NCBI GenBank assembly: GCA_035255945.1
Contig: DATEZA010000175.1
Location: 1 to 31,219 of the forward strand
Direction of reading: 5' to 3'
Source of the DNA: JAJPHC01 sp035255945
GTDB lineage: Bacteria; Acidobacteriota; Thermoanaerobaculia; Gp7-AA8
DNA: 31,219 bases
This document shows, one piece after another, positions 14,736 to 25,294 of this stretch. Each line of letters starts with the position of its first letter. The stretch's first letter is position 1. The notes under the pieces are model-generated. The model saw only the letters and a list, made by a program, of their open reading frames with translations, made no database searches and was not told the origin of the DNA. The position numbers and the translations under genes are program-made.

Positions 14736-15559
14736 TTAGTTGGTTGTGCCGCGGAAACTGCGCTGGCCTTGAAGAATTCGCGAAGGATCGGGTGAGCCGA
14801 GTCGCGGGCGTCGTCCATCGTGCCGACCCATTCGAACACGCCTTTGTTGAGAAATGCGATGCGGTCGCCGACGGAGAACGCCGACTGGATGTCGTGCGTG
14901 ACGACGACCGAGGTCACGTTCAGCTTCGACTGCAGATCGATGATCAGCTCGTTGATCTTCTGCGCGGTGATCGGATCGAGTCCGGTCGTCGGCTCGTCGT
15001 AGAGGATCATCTTCGGATCGAGCACGATGGAGCGCGCGAGGCCGACGCGTTTGCGCATGCCGCCGGAGAGATCGACCGGCATCAGATGCTCGCTGCCCGG
15101 CAGGTTCACCAGCTCCAGCCGCTCGCGCACGGCGCGCGCGATCTCCTCCTCGCCCATCTCCGTGTGCTCGCGCAGCGGAAAGGCGACGTTCTCGAAGACC
15201 GTCATCGAGTCGAACAGCGCGCCGCTCTGAAACAGCATCCCGAACTTCTTGCGGACGCGGTAGAAATCCTCTTCCGGAAAATCGGTGATGTCTTCTTCCT
15301 CGACCAGCACCCGTCCCGAGTCGGGCGCTTCGAGCCCGAGCATGTGGCGCAGCGTGACCGACTTGCCGGAACCGGAGCCGCCGAGGATCACGAGCACTTC
15401 GCCGCGATAGACGGTTAGGTCGGCGCCGCGCAGGACCTGCTTCGTGCCGTACGCCTTGTGCACGCCGCGGAACTCGACGAACGGCTCGCGGCGATGCGTG
15501 CGGCGGTCGGGAGTGCCGCGCGGCTCCGCGCGACGGTCGCTGAGGGTCGTATCGGTCAT
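14732..15559 (-). CDS. mlaF: MCE/Mla-system ABC transporter ATPase
   Basis: This 275-aa cytoplasmic ATPase energises the lipid transporter. Walker A is GGSGSGKS (60-67), the ABC signature LSGGM lies at 164-168, and Walker B ILYDEP at 185-190 is followed by TTGLDP. An H-loop lies in VVVTHD. FQSGALFDSMTVFENVAFPL is typical of the Mla/Ttg2A subfamily. The first 25 residues are a charged extension not needed for the fold. The ATG overlaps the mlaE stop (TGATG), and its own stop overlaps the mlaD GTG, so the three genes form a tightly coupled operon. Confidence 0.95.
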   Translation of the reverse strand: MTDTTLSDRRAEPRGTPDRRTHRREPFVEFRGVHKAYGTKQVLRGADLTVYRGEVLVILGGSGSGKSVTLRHMLGLEAPDSGRVLVEEEDITDFPEEDFYRVRKKFGMLFQSGALFDSMTVFENVAFPLREHTEMGEEEIARAVRERLELVNLPGSEHLMPVDLSGGMRKRVGLARSIVLDPKMILYDEPTTGLDPITAQKINELIIDLQSKLNVTSVVVTHDIQSAFSVGDRIAFLNKGVFEWVGTMDDARDSAHPILREFFKASAVSAAQPTK

Positions 15560-16371
15560 CAGAAGATGAGAAGGAAGAGCTTAGTGAGAAAGAAGTCCAT
15601 GATCAAAATCGTGATCGATGCCGTGACGACGGTTGCGGTGGTCGCGCGGCCGACACCGTCCGCGCCGCCGCTGGTCCGCAATCCGTTGTAGCAGGCGATC
15701 AATCCGATGGCGAAGCCGAAGAAAAACGTCTTGCCGACGCCCGACGCGAGATCGTTGTACTTCACCGTCTCGATCACGCTGCGGATGTAGAAGTTCGCGT
15801 TGAGATGCAGCGAGCCGACGGCGATCAGCAGTCCGCCGAAGATGCCGACGAAGCAGGCGAGCACGGTGAGCAGCGGAAGCATGAGCGTGGTTGCCATCAC
15901 CCGCGGCACGACGAGCTTGCGCACGGGGTTCGTCGCCAGCGCGCGCAAGGCGTCGATCTGCTCGGTCACTTTCATCGTGCCGATCTCCGCGGTGATGCCG
16001 GCCCCGACGCGGCCGCCGACCATCAGCGACATCAGCACCGGCGCCAGCTCGCGCACCAGCGAGAGCGATACGACTTTGCCGATGAAGAGTGCGCCGCCGA
16101 AGTCGGCGAGCGAGTACGCGGTCTGCAGCGCGAGCACCATGCCGATGAAGAGCGAGGTGATGAGGACAATCGACATCGAGCGCACGCCGATCTGATCGAA
16201 CTGCGCGATCACCAGCGAGCCCTCTTGTTTGCCGTTCCACACCTGCTGCACGGTCTGCACGCCGAGGTTGGTGAGCTCGCCGAGGTAAAACAGCGCGGAA
16301 TGCAGACGCGTGCGGACCCGCGTGATGAAGCCGGGGTCGCGCGGAGGTGCCTGGATCGCGGTGTCAGTCAT
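15559..16371 (-). CDS. mlaE: MCE/Mla-system ABC transporter permease
   Basis: The 270-aa MlaE-family permease has five or so membrane segments, including SIVLITSLFIGMVLALQTAY and LLTVLACFVGIFGGLLIAVGS. The family loop VGGRVGAGITAEIGTMKVTEQIDALRAL is present (about residues 117-144). It forms the membrane core on which MlaF and MlaD assemble, moving phospholipids to or from the outer membrane. This supports a double-membrane cell envelope. It is first in the mlaEFD operon, and mlaB and mlaC are not in this window. Its start codon follows an inverted heptamer array. Confidence 0.94.
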   Translation of the reverse strand: MTDTAIQAPPRDPGFITRVRTRLHSALFYLGELTNLGVQTVQQVWNGKQEGSLVIAQFDQIGVRSMSIVLITSLFIGMVLALQTAYSLADFGGALFIGKVVSLSLVRELAPVLMSLMVGGRVGAGITAEIGTMKVTEQIDALRALATNPVRKLVVPRVMATTLMLPLLTVLACFVGIFGGLLIAVGSLHLNANFYIRSVIETVKYNDLASGVGKTFFFGFAIGLIACYNGLRTSGGADGVGRATTATVVTASITILIMDFFLTKLFLLIF

Positions 16372-16386
16372 GAGCGTTCGAGTCGG

Positions 16387-16490
16387 CGGACAGCGGACAG
16401 CAGACAGCAGATAGCGGATAGCGGGCGTCGCCGGGAGGCGTGCTCCTGCTATCTGCTGTCTGCTGTCTGCTATCTGCTATCTGCTGTCCG
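16387..16490. repeat. Inverted heptamer array, unit CRGAYAG
   Basis: The left arm has five tandem heptamers (CGGACAG, CGGACAG, CAGACAG, CAGATAG, CGGATAG; 16387-16421). The right arm (16445-16490) has six such heptamers in inverted orientation. All fit CRGAYAG. The array lies between the PBP1b stop and the mlaE start. No U-tract follows. Confidence 0.9.
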
Positions 16491-16514
16491 GCCATCTCCG
16501 CGCCTCCGAGGCTA

Positions 16515-18971
16515 TTAATCACCAAAAATCCTTCGCAGCAAGCGGCGCACTGCATTCTCCCGGCGCCGCTTCTCTGCCTCTGCCGGCGTCACCGGCCGCT
16601 GTGTCTGTTCCGGCGGCGGCGCCCCTTCGGCCTGCGGGAACTGCATCTGCTGGTTGTCGTGGACGAACGGGAACGTTTCGCCGCTGCCGGCGTGGATCGG
16701 ACAGACCGATTCCGGCTCCGTGCCCGCGGCGAAAACTTCGCTGCGCGTCGTCGGACAGTACGGCGTCGCCAGCATGCCCGACTCCGGATCGACCTGCCGC
16801 TCGACGACGTCATCCGGACGTTTCCAATCAACATCCTGAATCGTCCCGACAATCCGGTTCATGTGTGCGGTCCAGATCGGCACGCATGCATCGCCCCCTG
16901 CGAGGCGAACGCTGTGTCCGTCATCGAAGCCGACCCAGACGAGCGAAAGAATGCGCGGCGAATAGCCGATGAACCACGCGTCGCGATAGTTGCTGGTCGT
17001 GCCGGTCTTGCCGGCGAACGCGCGGTTGAAGCCCAGTCCGCGCACCTTCCCCCCCGAACCGTAGTTCAGCACGTCTTTCAGGACGTCATTCATGACGTAG
17101 CAGACGTTCGCCGGCGCGACGCGGCGCATCTTCACTTCGCGGCTTTCGAGCAGCTTGCCGTCGCGCGTGGCGACCGCGAGGATGGAGATCGGTTCTGCTT
17201 TGACGCCGAGGTTTGCAAACGCGGAGTAGGCGTAGGCGATCTCCAGCGGCGTGACTTCGAAGGCGCCGAGCGCGATCGACGGATACGGCTCGAGCCGGCT
17301 CTGAATGCCGATCGCAGATGCTTCCTTCACCACGTTCGGCACGCCTGCGTCGATCGCGGCGCGCACGGCGGGGATGTTGTACGAGTGCGCGAGCGCTTCG
17401 CGCACGGTGACGTGTCCGTGGAAGCGCTGATCGTAGTTCTGCGGCTGCCACACCGCGTTGCCGGTGCGGACGGAGATCGGCGAGTCGTCGAGCACAGTCG
17501 CCGCGGTGAGCGCGTTGTGCTCGCGCGCGGGATCCATCGCTGCGACATACACGAACGGCTTGAACAGCGAGCCGGGCTGGCGCTTCGCCTGGATCGCGCG
17601 ATTGAATTGCGTCTTCGAGTAATTGCGGCCGCCGACGAGCGCCTTCACGTAGCCGGTGCCGGGCTGGATCGTGACGATCACGCCTTCGAGCGGCACGGGC
17701 GACTTGCGCAGGTACGAATATTTTTTGTTGAGACCGTCGATGCCGGCGTCGAGCGCCTGCTCCGCGGAGCGCTGCATGACGGTGTCGAGCGTGGTGAAGA
17801 TGCGCAGGCCGTCGGTCTTGAGCTGCGTTTCGGGATACGTCTCGCGCAGTTGCTTCATCACCAGGTCGACGAAGAACGGCGCGCTGCGCGAGGTGCGCGG
17901 AAAGCGGTTGACGGTGAGCGGCGAGGCGACCGCGGCGTCGTACTGATCCGGTTGAATCTTGCCCTGGTCGCGCATCAGCCTGAGCACGAGATCGCGGCGC
18001 TCTTTCGCGCGGTCGGGGTGCGTCAGCGGCGAATAGACATTCGGCGACGGGATGATTCCGGACAGCGTCGCGGCCTCGGGCAACGTCAAGTACGTCACGT
18101 GCTTGCCGAAGTAGATCTGCGACGCCTCCTCGACGCCGACGATCTGCACGGCACCGTTTTGTCCGAGGTAGATCTCGTTGAGGTAGGCCTCGAGGATCTC
18201 CGGTTTCTGGTAGCGGAGCTCCAGCAGGACCGACATCAGGATCTCGTGCCCTTTGCGTCCCCACGTCCGCTCCGGATTGAGATAGAGGTTCTTGACCAGC
18301 TGCTGCGTCAGCGTGGAGCCGCCGCGTTTGATCGAGTGGCTCCGGAGGTCGTCGATCAGCGCGCTGATGGAGCCGCGGATGGAGACGCCTTTGTGGTTGA
18401 AGAAGTTCTTGTCCTCGCTGGAGATGATCGCGTTGTAGACGATGGGCGGCACGGCATCGAGCTTCACCGGGAGCCGGTCTTCCATCTCGTTGTTGTAGAT
18501 CGACGTGATGAGCTCGGGCTCGATGCGCACGCCGCGCAACGTCGCGCTGTCGTCGAGGCGCTTCACCGCGCTGACGGTCGCGTCATCGAACTCGATCATC
18601 ACCGGCATCGCGTGAAACTCGATGTCCGGATAGTCGAAGTTCTGCAGGTAGATCTCGAGATTGCCGTTGACGTAGCGGTACTCGCCCGGATTGGCGACGC
18701 GCTCTTTCACCTCGTGATAGCCGACATGATTGAGCTTCGGCTCGAGCAGTGCGCGCGGGTACGTCATGCCGGGTACGAGCTGTGTAGCGTCGGAGTAGAC
18801 GCGGCTCGGCAGATCCCAGCGCCGGCTGGAATCGAACTTCTTCGTGACCGTGACGTAGGTGTAGCCGACGAAGCCGAGGAAGGCGACGAAGAGAACCATG
18901 ATCGTCGTCGCGATTCCGGCGGAGTGGCGCCAGAGGAAGTCTTTGATGCGGGAGCGCTTGGCTTTTGCCAT
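16515..18971 (-). CDS. mrcB: Class A penicillin-binding protein (PBP1b-like)
   Basis: The 818-aa bifunctional enzyme polymerises lipid II and crosslinks peptidoglycan. It has a membrane anchor at about residues 18-40, then a UB2H-like region (SRVYSDATQLVPGM, about 56-110). The GT51 transglycosylase follows, with catalytic EDKNFFNHKG (Glu186) and GGSTLTQQLVKNL. The transpeptidase has SLFK (Ser468, Lys471), SYN (530-532) and KTGTT (from Lys655). ATG 18971 starts MAKAKRSRIKD. The in-frame extension to 19034 runs through a repeat spacer and is rejected. The UB2H segment points to PBP1b rather than PBP1a. It is downstream of rho. Confidence 0.93.
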   Translation of the reverse strand: MAKAKRSRIKDFLWRHSAGIATTIMVLFVAFLGFVGYTYVTVTKKFDSSRRWDLPSRVYSDATQLVPGMTYPRALLEPKLNHVGYHEVKERVANPGEYRYVNGNLEIYLQNFDYPDIEFHAMPVMIEFDDATVSAVKRLDDSATLRGVRIEPELITSIYNNEMEDRLPVKLDAVPPIVYNAIISSEDKNFFNHKGVSIRGSISALIDDLRSHSIKRGGSTLTQQLVKNLYLNPERTWGRKGHEILMSVLLELRYQKPEILEAYLNEIYLGQNGAVQIVGVEEASQIYFGKHVTYLTLPEAATLSGIIPSPNVYSPLTHPDRAKERRDLVLRLMRDQGKIQPDQYDAAVASPLTVNRFPRTSRSAPFFVDLVMKQLRETYPETQLKTDGLRIFTTLDTVMQRSAEQALDAGIDGLNKKYSYLRKSPVPLEGVIVTIQPGTGYVKALVGGRNYSKTQFNRAIQAKRQPGSLFKPFVYVAAMDPAREHNALTAATVLDDSPISVRTGNAVWQPQNYDQRFHGHVTVREALAHSYNIPAVRAAIDAGVPNVVKEASAIGIQSRLEPYPSIALGAFEVTPLEIAYAYSAFANLGVKAEPISILAVATRDGKLLESREVKMRRVAPANVCYVMNDVLKDVLNYGSGGKVRGLGFNRAFAGKTGTTSNYRDAWFIGYSPRILSLVWVGFDDGHSVRLAGGDACVPIWTAHMNRIVGTIQDVDWKRPDDVVERQVDPESGMLATPYCPTTRSEVFAAGTEPESVCPIHAGSGETFPFVHDNQQMQFPQAEGAPPPEQTQRPVTPAEAEKRRRENAVRRLLRRIFGD

Positions 18972-19049
18972 GGGTGCGTGGATACGAGGGTACGTGGGCG
19001 CGAGGGTTATGTCACCACGTACCCCCGAACCCACGCACCCGCGTACCCA
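18971..19049. repeat. Inverted octamer array, unit GGGTRCG plus one base
   Basis: The left side has four octamers (TGGGTGCG, TGGATACG, AGGGTACG, TGGGCGCG; 18971-19002). The right side (19015-19049) has about four inverted equivalents. The array fills the whole gap, running from the PBP1b start codon to the rho stop codon. Confidence 0.85.
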
Positions 19050-20636
<1,587 letters not shown>

Positions 20637-20647
20637 TCGTTCCTCGC

Positions 20648-21226
20648 TCAGAGGCGCGAGATGATCTCGCGTCTCACCTGGTCGACTCCCTGTTTGGTCA
20701 CCGCGGAAAACGGGATCAGATAGGAAGGGTCGACCTGCAGTTCGTGTGCGATCAGCGAGCGTTGCTTCGCAAGCTCGTTGTTCGACAACTTGTCACTCTT
20801 GGTCAGCACGACTTTGAAATCGATGCCCGCGGACTGCGCCCATTCGTGCATCCGCAGATCGTGCTCGCCCGGCGTGCGCCGGGCATCCAGCAGCAGAAAG
20901 ATCAGCCGGAGCGCGTCGGCTCCATCCAGATATCCACGAACCAACTCACCCCACGACTGCATCATCGACTTCGGAACTTTTGCGTATCCGTAACCGGGGA
21001 GGTCGACGATGTGAAACTGCTCGTTGATGAGGTAGAAGTGGATCGCCTGAGTCTTTCCCGGAGTTTGACTGACCCGGGCAATTCCCTTTCGATTCAGGAC
21101 GGTGTTGATCAGGCTCGACTTCCCGACGTTCGAGCGCCCGATCATGGCGAATTGCGGCCGCCGGTCGCGCGGAACGTCGCCGGGCTGGTAGACCGCCCGA
21201 TCAAACCGTACTGTCCGAATGTCCAA
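20648..21226 (-). CDS. engB: Ribosome-biogenesis GTPase EngB (YsxC/YihA)
   Basis: The 192-aa GTPase assists large ribosomal subunit assembly. It has G1 GRSNVGKS (30-37), the switch TPGKTQ, G3 DLPGYGYAKV, G4 TKSDK and G5-like SAVTKQG. The length is normal for the family. The frame upstream, back to a TGA, contains no ATG or GTG, so TTG 21226 is the likely start and the Shine-Dalgarno is poor. It forms a short operon with rho. Confidence 0.93.
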   Translation of the reverse strand: MDIRTVRFDRAVYQPGDVPRDRRPQFAMIGRSNVGKSSLINTVLNRKGIARVSQTPGKTQAIHFYLINEQFHIVDLPGYGYAKVPKSMMQSWGELVRGYLDGADALRLIFLLLDARRTPGEHDLRMHEWAQSAGIDFKVVLTKSDKLSNNELAKQRSLIAHELQVDPSYLIPFSAVTKQGVDQVRREIISRL

Positions 21227-21392
21227 CTGATTGTTCTTGCTCTTCGTGCAACGCCACGGCTGACGTCAAAGAGTCATTGTTAGTCGGGGAGGTGCAGAAG
21301 GCGGTGTGTTTACTTCGAAGAGATCGTGAAAGGCTTGCTTGTCGTGTGAGTTAACGAGGGTGATTGTGCCGATATTCTGATGGAAGTCAACC

Positions 21393-21452
21393 CGGTTACC
21401 GGTTGCCGGTTACCACTTGTGGCAACTCGGTAACCGGCAACTTCGCAACTCG
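21393..21452. repeat. Inverted heptamer array, unit CGGTTRC
   Basis: The left arm has CGGTTAC, CGGTTGC, CGGTTAC (21393-21413). The right arm (21421-21452) carries inverted relatives (GGTAACCG, GCAACTCG). It lies immediately beyond the lon stop. The rest of the gap, 21227-21392, holds the engB upstream region and nothing else I can identify. Confidence 0.82.
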
Positions 21453-23843
21453 TCAGTGAGTCATCGGCGGTTCAATCGCTTTGTCCTGCTCCGGGAGTTT
21501 TTCCTTCGCAGTCAATGGAACAATCGTGCCATCGAGCGCGATGGTCGTCACCTCGTCCATCGATTCGACGAGGTGGAACTCCATCTTCTCGCGAACGTCG
21601 GACGGGATCTCGTCCAGATCGCGCTCGTTGTCGGCGGGAAGAATCACGCGCGAGATGCCGGCGCGTGCAGCGGCGAGGATCTTGTCCTTCACGCCGCCGA
21701 CCGGAAGCACTTTGCCGCGCAGCGTGATCTCGCCCGTCATGGCGATGTCGCGATGCACCGGGATCTTCGTCACCGCGGAAAGCAGCGCCGTCGCCATCGT
21801 GATGCCGGCGGAGGGACCGTCTTTCGGGATCGCGCCTTCCGGCACGTGAATGTGGATGTCGAGCGACGCGTGGAAGTCGGGATCGAGTCCGAACAGCTCC
21901 GCGCGTGAGCGGACGTACGACAGCGCCGCGCGCGCCGACTCCTGCATCACGTCACCGAGCTTGCCGGTCAGCGTGAGCGTGCCCTTGCCGCGCGAGAGCG
22001 CGACTTCGGTCGACAGAATCTCGCCGCCGACTTCCGTCCACGCCAGTCCGGTGGCGAGACCGATCTCCGCGTGATCGTTGATCTGCTGCGAGCGGAACTT
22101 CGGCTTGCCGAGGAGCTCGCGCGTCTTGGGACGATCGATGGTGATGGAGAACTCCGGACCGGCGATCAGCACCTGCCGGGCGACCTTGCGCAGCACCGAG
22201 CCGACTTCGCGCTCGAGACTGCGCACGCCCGCTTCGCGCGTGTAGGAGTCGATCAGCTCTTCGAGCGACGAGTCCTGGAAGTCGATCTTCGCCTCTTCCA
22301 GTCCCTGCTCTTCCTTCTGCTTCGGAATCAGGAACTGCTTGCCGATCGCCAGCTTCTCCAGATGCGTGTAGCCGGAGAGCGAGATGATCTCCATGCGGTC
22401 CTTCAGCGGCGCCGGGATCGTGTGCACGACGTTCGCCGTGGCGATGAACATGACCTTCGAGAGGTCGTACTCGACGTCGAGGTAGTGATCGGTGAATGCG
22501 TTGTTCTGCTCCGGATCGAGCACTTCGAGGAGCGCTGCGCTCGGATCGCCGCGGAAGTCCATCGACATCTTGTCCACTTCGTCGAGGAGGAAGACCGGGT
22601 TCGTCGTGCCGGCCTTTTTCATGCGCTGGATGATCTGGCCGGGGAAGGCGCCGATGTAGGTGCGGCGATGTCCGCGGATCTCCGCTTCATCGCGCACGCC
22701 GCCGAGGGAGAGGCGGACGAACTTGCGTCCGGTCGCGCGGGCGATCGACTTCGCCAGCGAAGTCTTGCCGACGCCCGGAGGTCCGACGAAGCAGAGGATG
22801 GTGCCCTTCGGCTGCTTCACCAGCTGGCGCACCGCGAGAAATTCGAGGATGCGCTCCTTGATCTTTTCGAGGCCGTAGTGATCTTCGTTGAGGATCTGCT
22901 CCGCGGCTTCGATGTCCTTGATCTCTTTCGACTGCTTCTTCCAGGGAACGGCGACCAGCCATTCGATGTAGTTGCGCGAGACGGTCGCTTCCGCGCTGAC
23001 GCCCGGCATCGCTTCGAGACGCTTCAGCTCCTGCAGAGCTTTTTCCTTCGTCTCCTTCGGCATGCCCGCTTCTTCGATCTTCTGGCGGAGCTCCTCGATC
23101 TCATCCGAGCGATCGTCCTTGCGACCCAGCTCGTTGTGGATCGCCTTGATCTTCTCGTTGAGGTAGTACTCCTTCTGCGCGCGCTCCATCTGCTTTTTGA
23201 CTTTGGAGTTGATGCGCTTGTCGATGTTGATCTTTTCGATCTCGATCTCGAGGAAGTCCTGCAGCTTCTGCAGGCGCTCGTACGGCGACGGCGTCTCGAG
23301 CAGCTGCTGCTTTTCGATCGTGGTGATGAGGAGGTGCGAGGCGAGCGTGTCGGCGAAGCGATCGGGATCGTCGAGCTTCAGTGTCGACATCACCCCTTCG
23401 AAGGCGAGGTGATGCGACATCTTCGCGTACTGCTCGAAGATCTCCACGAGCTTCTGCATGTACTGCGAGACTTCCGGCGTGAGCGGATATTTCGTGTCGA
23501 TCTCGCGCACGCCGACGGTGACGTAACCGTCGCTCTCCGCCCAGCCGACGATCTCGGCCCGGGTGAGGCCTTCGACCATTACTTTGACGTTCTGATTCGG
23601 GAGTTTCAGGTTCTGGACGACCGAGGCGATGACACCGATGTGATGGATCTCGGTCATCGACGGATCGTCGATCTTCGGGTCCTTCTGCGTGGCGAGGAAG
23701 ATCTTCTTCTCGGACGTGGCGAGCGTCGCTTCGAGCGCGGTGATCGAGGCCTTACGGCCGACCACGAACGGCGCCATCATCGAGGGGAAGACGACCATGT
23801 CGCGGAGAGGAACGAGTGGTAGTTGAAGGATGCGTTCTGACAT
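21453..23843 (-). CDS. lon: ATP-dependent protease Lon
   Basis: The 796-aa protein degrades misfolded and regulatory proteins. It has an N-terminal substrate-binding LON domain (about 5-200, LPLVPLRDMVVFP) and a coiled linker. The AAA+ module has Walker A GPPGVGKT (354-361). The protease domain has catalytic Ser678 (KDGPSAG) and Lys719 (GGVKDK). ATG 23843 matches the family N-terminus. The upstream in-frame extension crosses the clpX terminator and the spacer and is rejected. It is last in the tig-clpP-clpX-lon order but separated from clpX by a strong terminator, so it probably has its own promoter in 23844-23903. Confidence 0.97.
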   Translation of the reverse strand: MSERILQLPLVPLRDMVVFPSMMAPFVVGRKASITALEATLATSEKKIFLATQKDPKIDDPSMTEIHHIGVIASVVQNLKLPNQNVKVMVEGLTRAEIVGWAESDGYVTVGVREIDTKYPLTPEVSQYMQKLVEIFEQYAKMSHHLAFEGVMSTLKLDDPDRFADTLASHLLITTIEKQQLLETPSPYERLQKLQDFLEIEIEKINIDKRINSKVKKQMERAQKEYYLNEKIKAIHNELGRKDDRSDEIEELRQKIEEAGMPKETKEKALQELKRLEAMPGVSAEATVSRNYIEWLVAVPWKKQSKEIKDIEAAEQILNEDHYGLEKIKERILEFLAVRQLVKQPKGTILCFVGPPGVGKTSLAKSIARATGRKFVRLSLGGVRDEAEIRGHRRTYIGAFPGQIIQRMKKAGTTNPVFLLDEVDKMSMDFRGDPSAALLEVLDPEQNNAFTDHYLDVEYDLSKVMFIATANVVHTIPAPLKDRMEIISLSGYTHLEKLAIGKQFLIPKQKEEQGLEEAKIDFQDSSLEELIDSYTREAGVRSLEREVGSVLRKVARQVLIAGPEFSITIDRPKTRELLGKPKFRSQQINDHAEIGLATGLAWTEVGGEILSTEVALSRGKGTLTLTGKLGDVMQESARAALSYVRSRAELFGLDPDFHASLDIHIHVPEGAIPKDGPSAGITMATALLSAVTKIPVHRDIAMTGEITLRGKVLPVGGVKDKILAAARAGISRVILPADNERDLDEIPSDVREKMEFHLVESMDEVTTIALDGTIVPLTAKEKLPEQDKAIEPPMTH

Positions 23844-23903
23844 GTGTGCGTTTTTACCTAACCGAGTGGCGAGTGCGCTTCGCCCATTAGTGTAGGGCAT
23901 TAA

Positions 23904-23940
23904 ACAAAAACGGCCGCGAGGTGTTCCATCGCGGCCGCTG
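23904..23940 (-). terminator. Intrinsic terminator of clpX
   Basis: On the minus strand a perfect 9-bp stem CGGCCGCGA/TCGCGGCCG (23937-23911) with a 9-nt loop is followed by TTTTTGTTT. It lies 26 bp past the clpX stop and upstream of lon. Confidence 0.92.
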
Positions 23941-23962
23941 CGTGTTCTTGTGAGGGATTTGC

Positions 23963-25213
23963 TTACCCGGCTTTCTTGTAAAGCGTGATCGGCTGACTCC
24001 GATTGTCGACCACCTCGCGCGTGATCACGCACTCGCTGATCTCGTGCTGCGACGGGATGGTGTACATGATCTCGAGCATCAGCTCTTCGATGATGATCTT
24101 CAGTCCGCGCGCGCCGACGTTGCGCTTGAGTGCTTCTTCGGCGATCGCTTCGAGCGCTTCGTCGGTGAAGCGGAGCTCGACGTTCTCGAAGCCCATGATG
24201 GTCTGGTACTGACGCACCAGCGAGTTCTTCGGCTCGCGAAGGATCTCGATGAGCGCACCTTTGTCGAGCTCGCCCAGCGTCGCTACGACCGGTAGACGCC
24301 CGACGAACTCCGGGATCAATCCGAACTTGATCAGATCCTCGGGGTGCACCTGCGACAGCAGCTCGCCCGTGCGCTTGTCCTTCTTCGACGCGATCTTCGC
24401 GCCGAAGCCCATCGAGGTCTGCGACAGACGACGCTCGATCACATTCTCCAGCCCGACGAACGCGCCGCCGCAGATGAAGAGGATGTTCGTCGTGTCGATC
24501 TGGATGAATTCCTGATGCGGATGCTTGCGCCCGCCCTGGGGCGGAACGTTGGCCACGGTGCCTTCGAGGATTTTCAGCAGCGCCTGCTGCACGCCTTCGC
24601 CGGAGACATCGCGCGTGATCGACGGGTTGTCGCCCTTGCGGCAGATCTTGTCGACTTCGTCGATGTAGACGATGCCGCGCTGCGTCTTCTCTTTGTCGTT
24701 GCCCGCGGACTGGTAGAGCTTGAGGATGATGTTCTCGACATCCTCACCGACATAGCCCGCTTCGGTGAGCGTGGTCGCGTCGACGATCGTGAACGGCACG
24801 CTCAGCATGCGCGCGAGCGTCTGCGCGAGGAGCGTTTTGCCGGTGCCGGTGGGGCCGATCAGGAGGATGTTCGACTTCTGCAGCTCGACGTCCTGGCGCG
24901 CGTTGCGCTGGTGGTAGTCGATCCGCTTGTAGTGATTGTAGACAGCGACCGCGAGCTTCTTTTTCGCCCGCTCCTGGCCGATGACGTAGAGGTCGAGAAA
25001 CTCCTTGATCTCTTTCGGCTTCGGAAGCTGACCCGAACCTTCGAGTGTGCCCGGCTCGTCCTTGCGGTCTTCAGCGATGATGTCGAGACAGATGTCGACG
25101 CACTCGTCGCAGATGTAAACGGTGGGACCAGCGATCAGCTTTTTGACATCGCGTTGTGACTTATTACAGAAGCTACAACGCAGAACGTCGCCGCTGTTGC
25201 CCTTCTTTGACAT
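23963..25213 (-). CDS. clpX: ClpX, AAA+ unfoldase subunit of ClpXP
   Basis: The 416-aa protein unfolds tagged substrates and feeds them to ClpP. The zinc-binding domain has Cys13, Cys16, Cys35 and Cys38. Walker A is GPTGTGKT (120-127) and the pore loop is GYVG. GGAFVGLENVIERR and the GGRKHPHQE region that follows the ATPase core motifs are typical of ClpX. It starts at ATG 25213, 81 bp after clpP, and ends with an intrinsic terminator. Confidence 0.97.
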   Translation of the reverse strand: MSKKGNSGDVLRCSFCNKSQRDVKKLIAGPTVYICDECVDICLDIIAEDRKDEPGTLEGSGQLPKPKEIKEFLDLYVIGQERAKKKLAVAVYNHYKRIDYHQRNARQDVELQKSNILLIGPTGTGKTLLAQTLARMLSVPFTIVDATTLTEAGYVGEDVENIILKLYQSAGNDKEKTQRGIVYIDEVDKICRKGDNPSITRDVSGEGVQQALLKILEGTVANVPPQGGRKHPHQEFIQIDTTNILFICGGAFVGLENVIERRLSQTSMGFGAKIASKKDKRTGELLSQVHPEDLIKFGLIPEFVGRLPVVATLGELDKGALIEILREPKNSLVRQYQTIMGFENVELRFTDEALEAIAEEALKRNVGARGLKIIIEELMLEIMYTIPSQHEISECVITREVVDNRSQPITLYKKAG

Positions 25214-25294
25214 TTCCGATTGGTCCCTTTTTCTGGAGTCGCTCTGAGATTGTTGCCCTGAGCCGTCTTCAAGTCAACTCGGGGTTCCCTGGGT

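Noticed and set aside
16387..16490. Heptamer arrays as ordinary intrinsic terminators
   Set aside because: They lack a following U-tract on either side, unlike the real terminators at 23904-23940 and 27434-27467.
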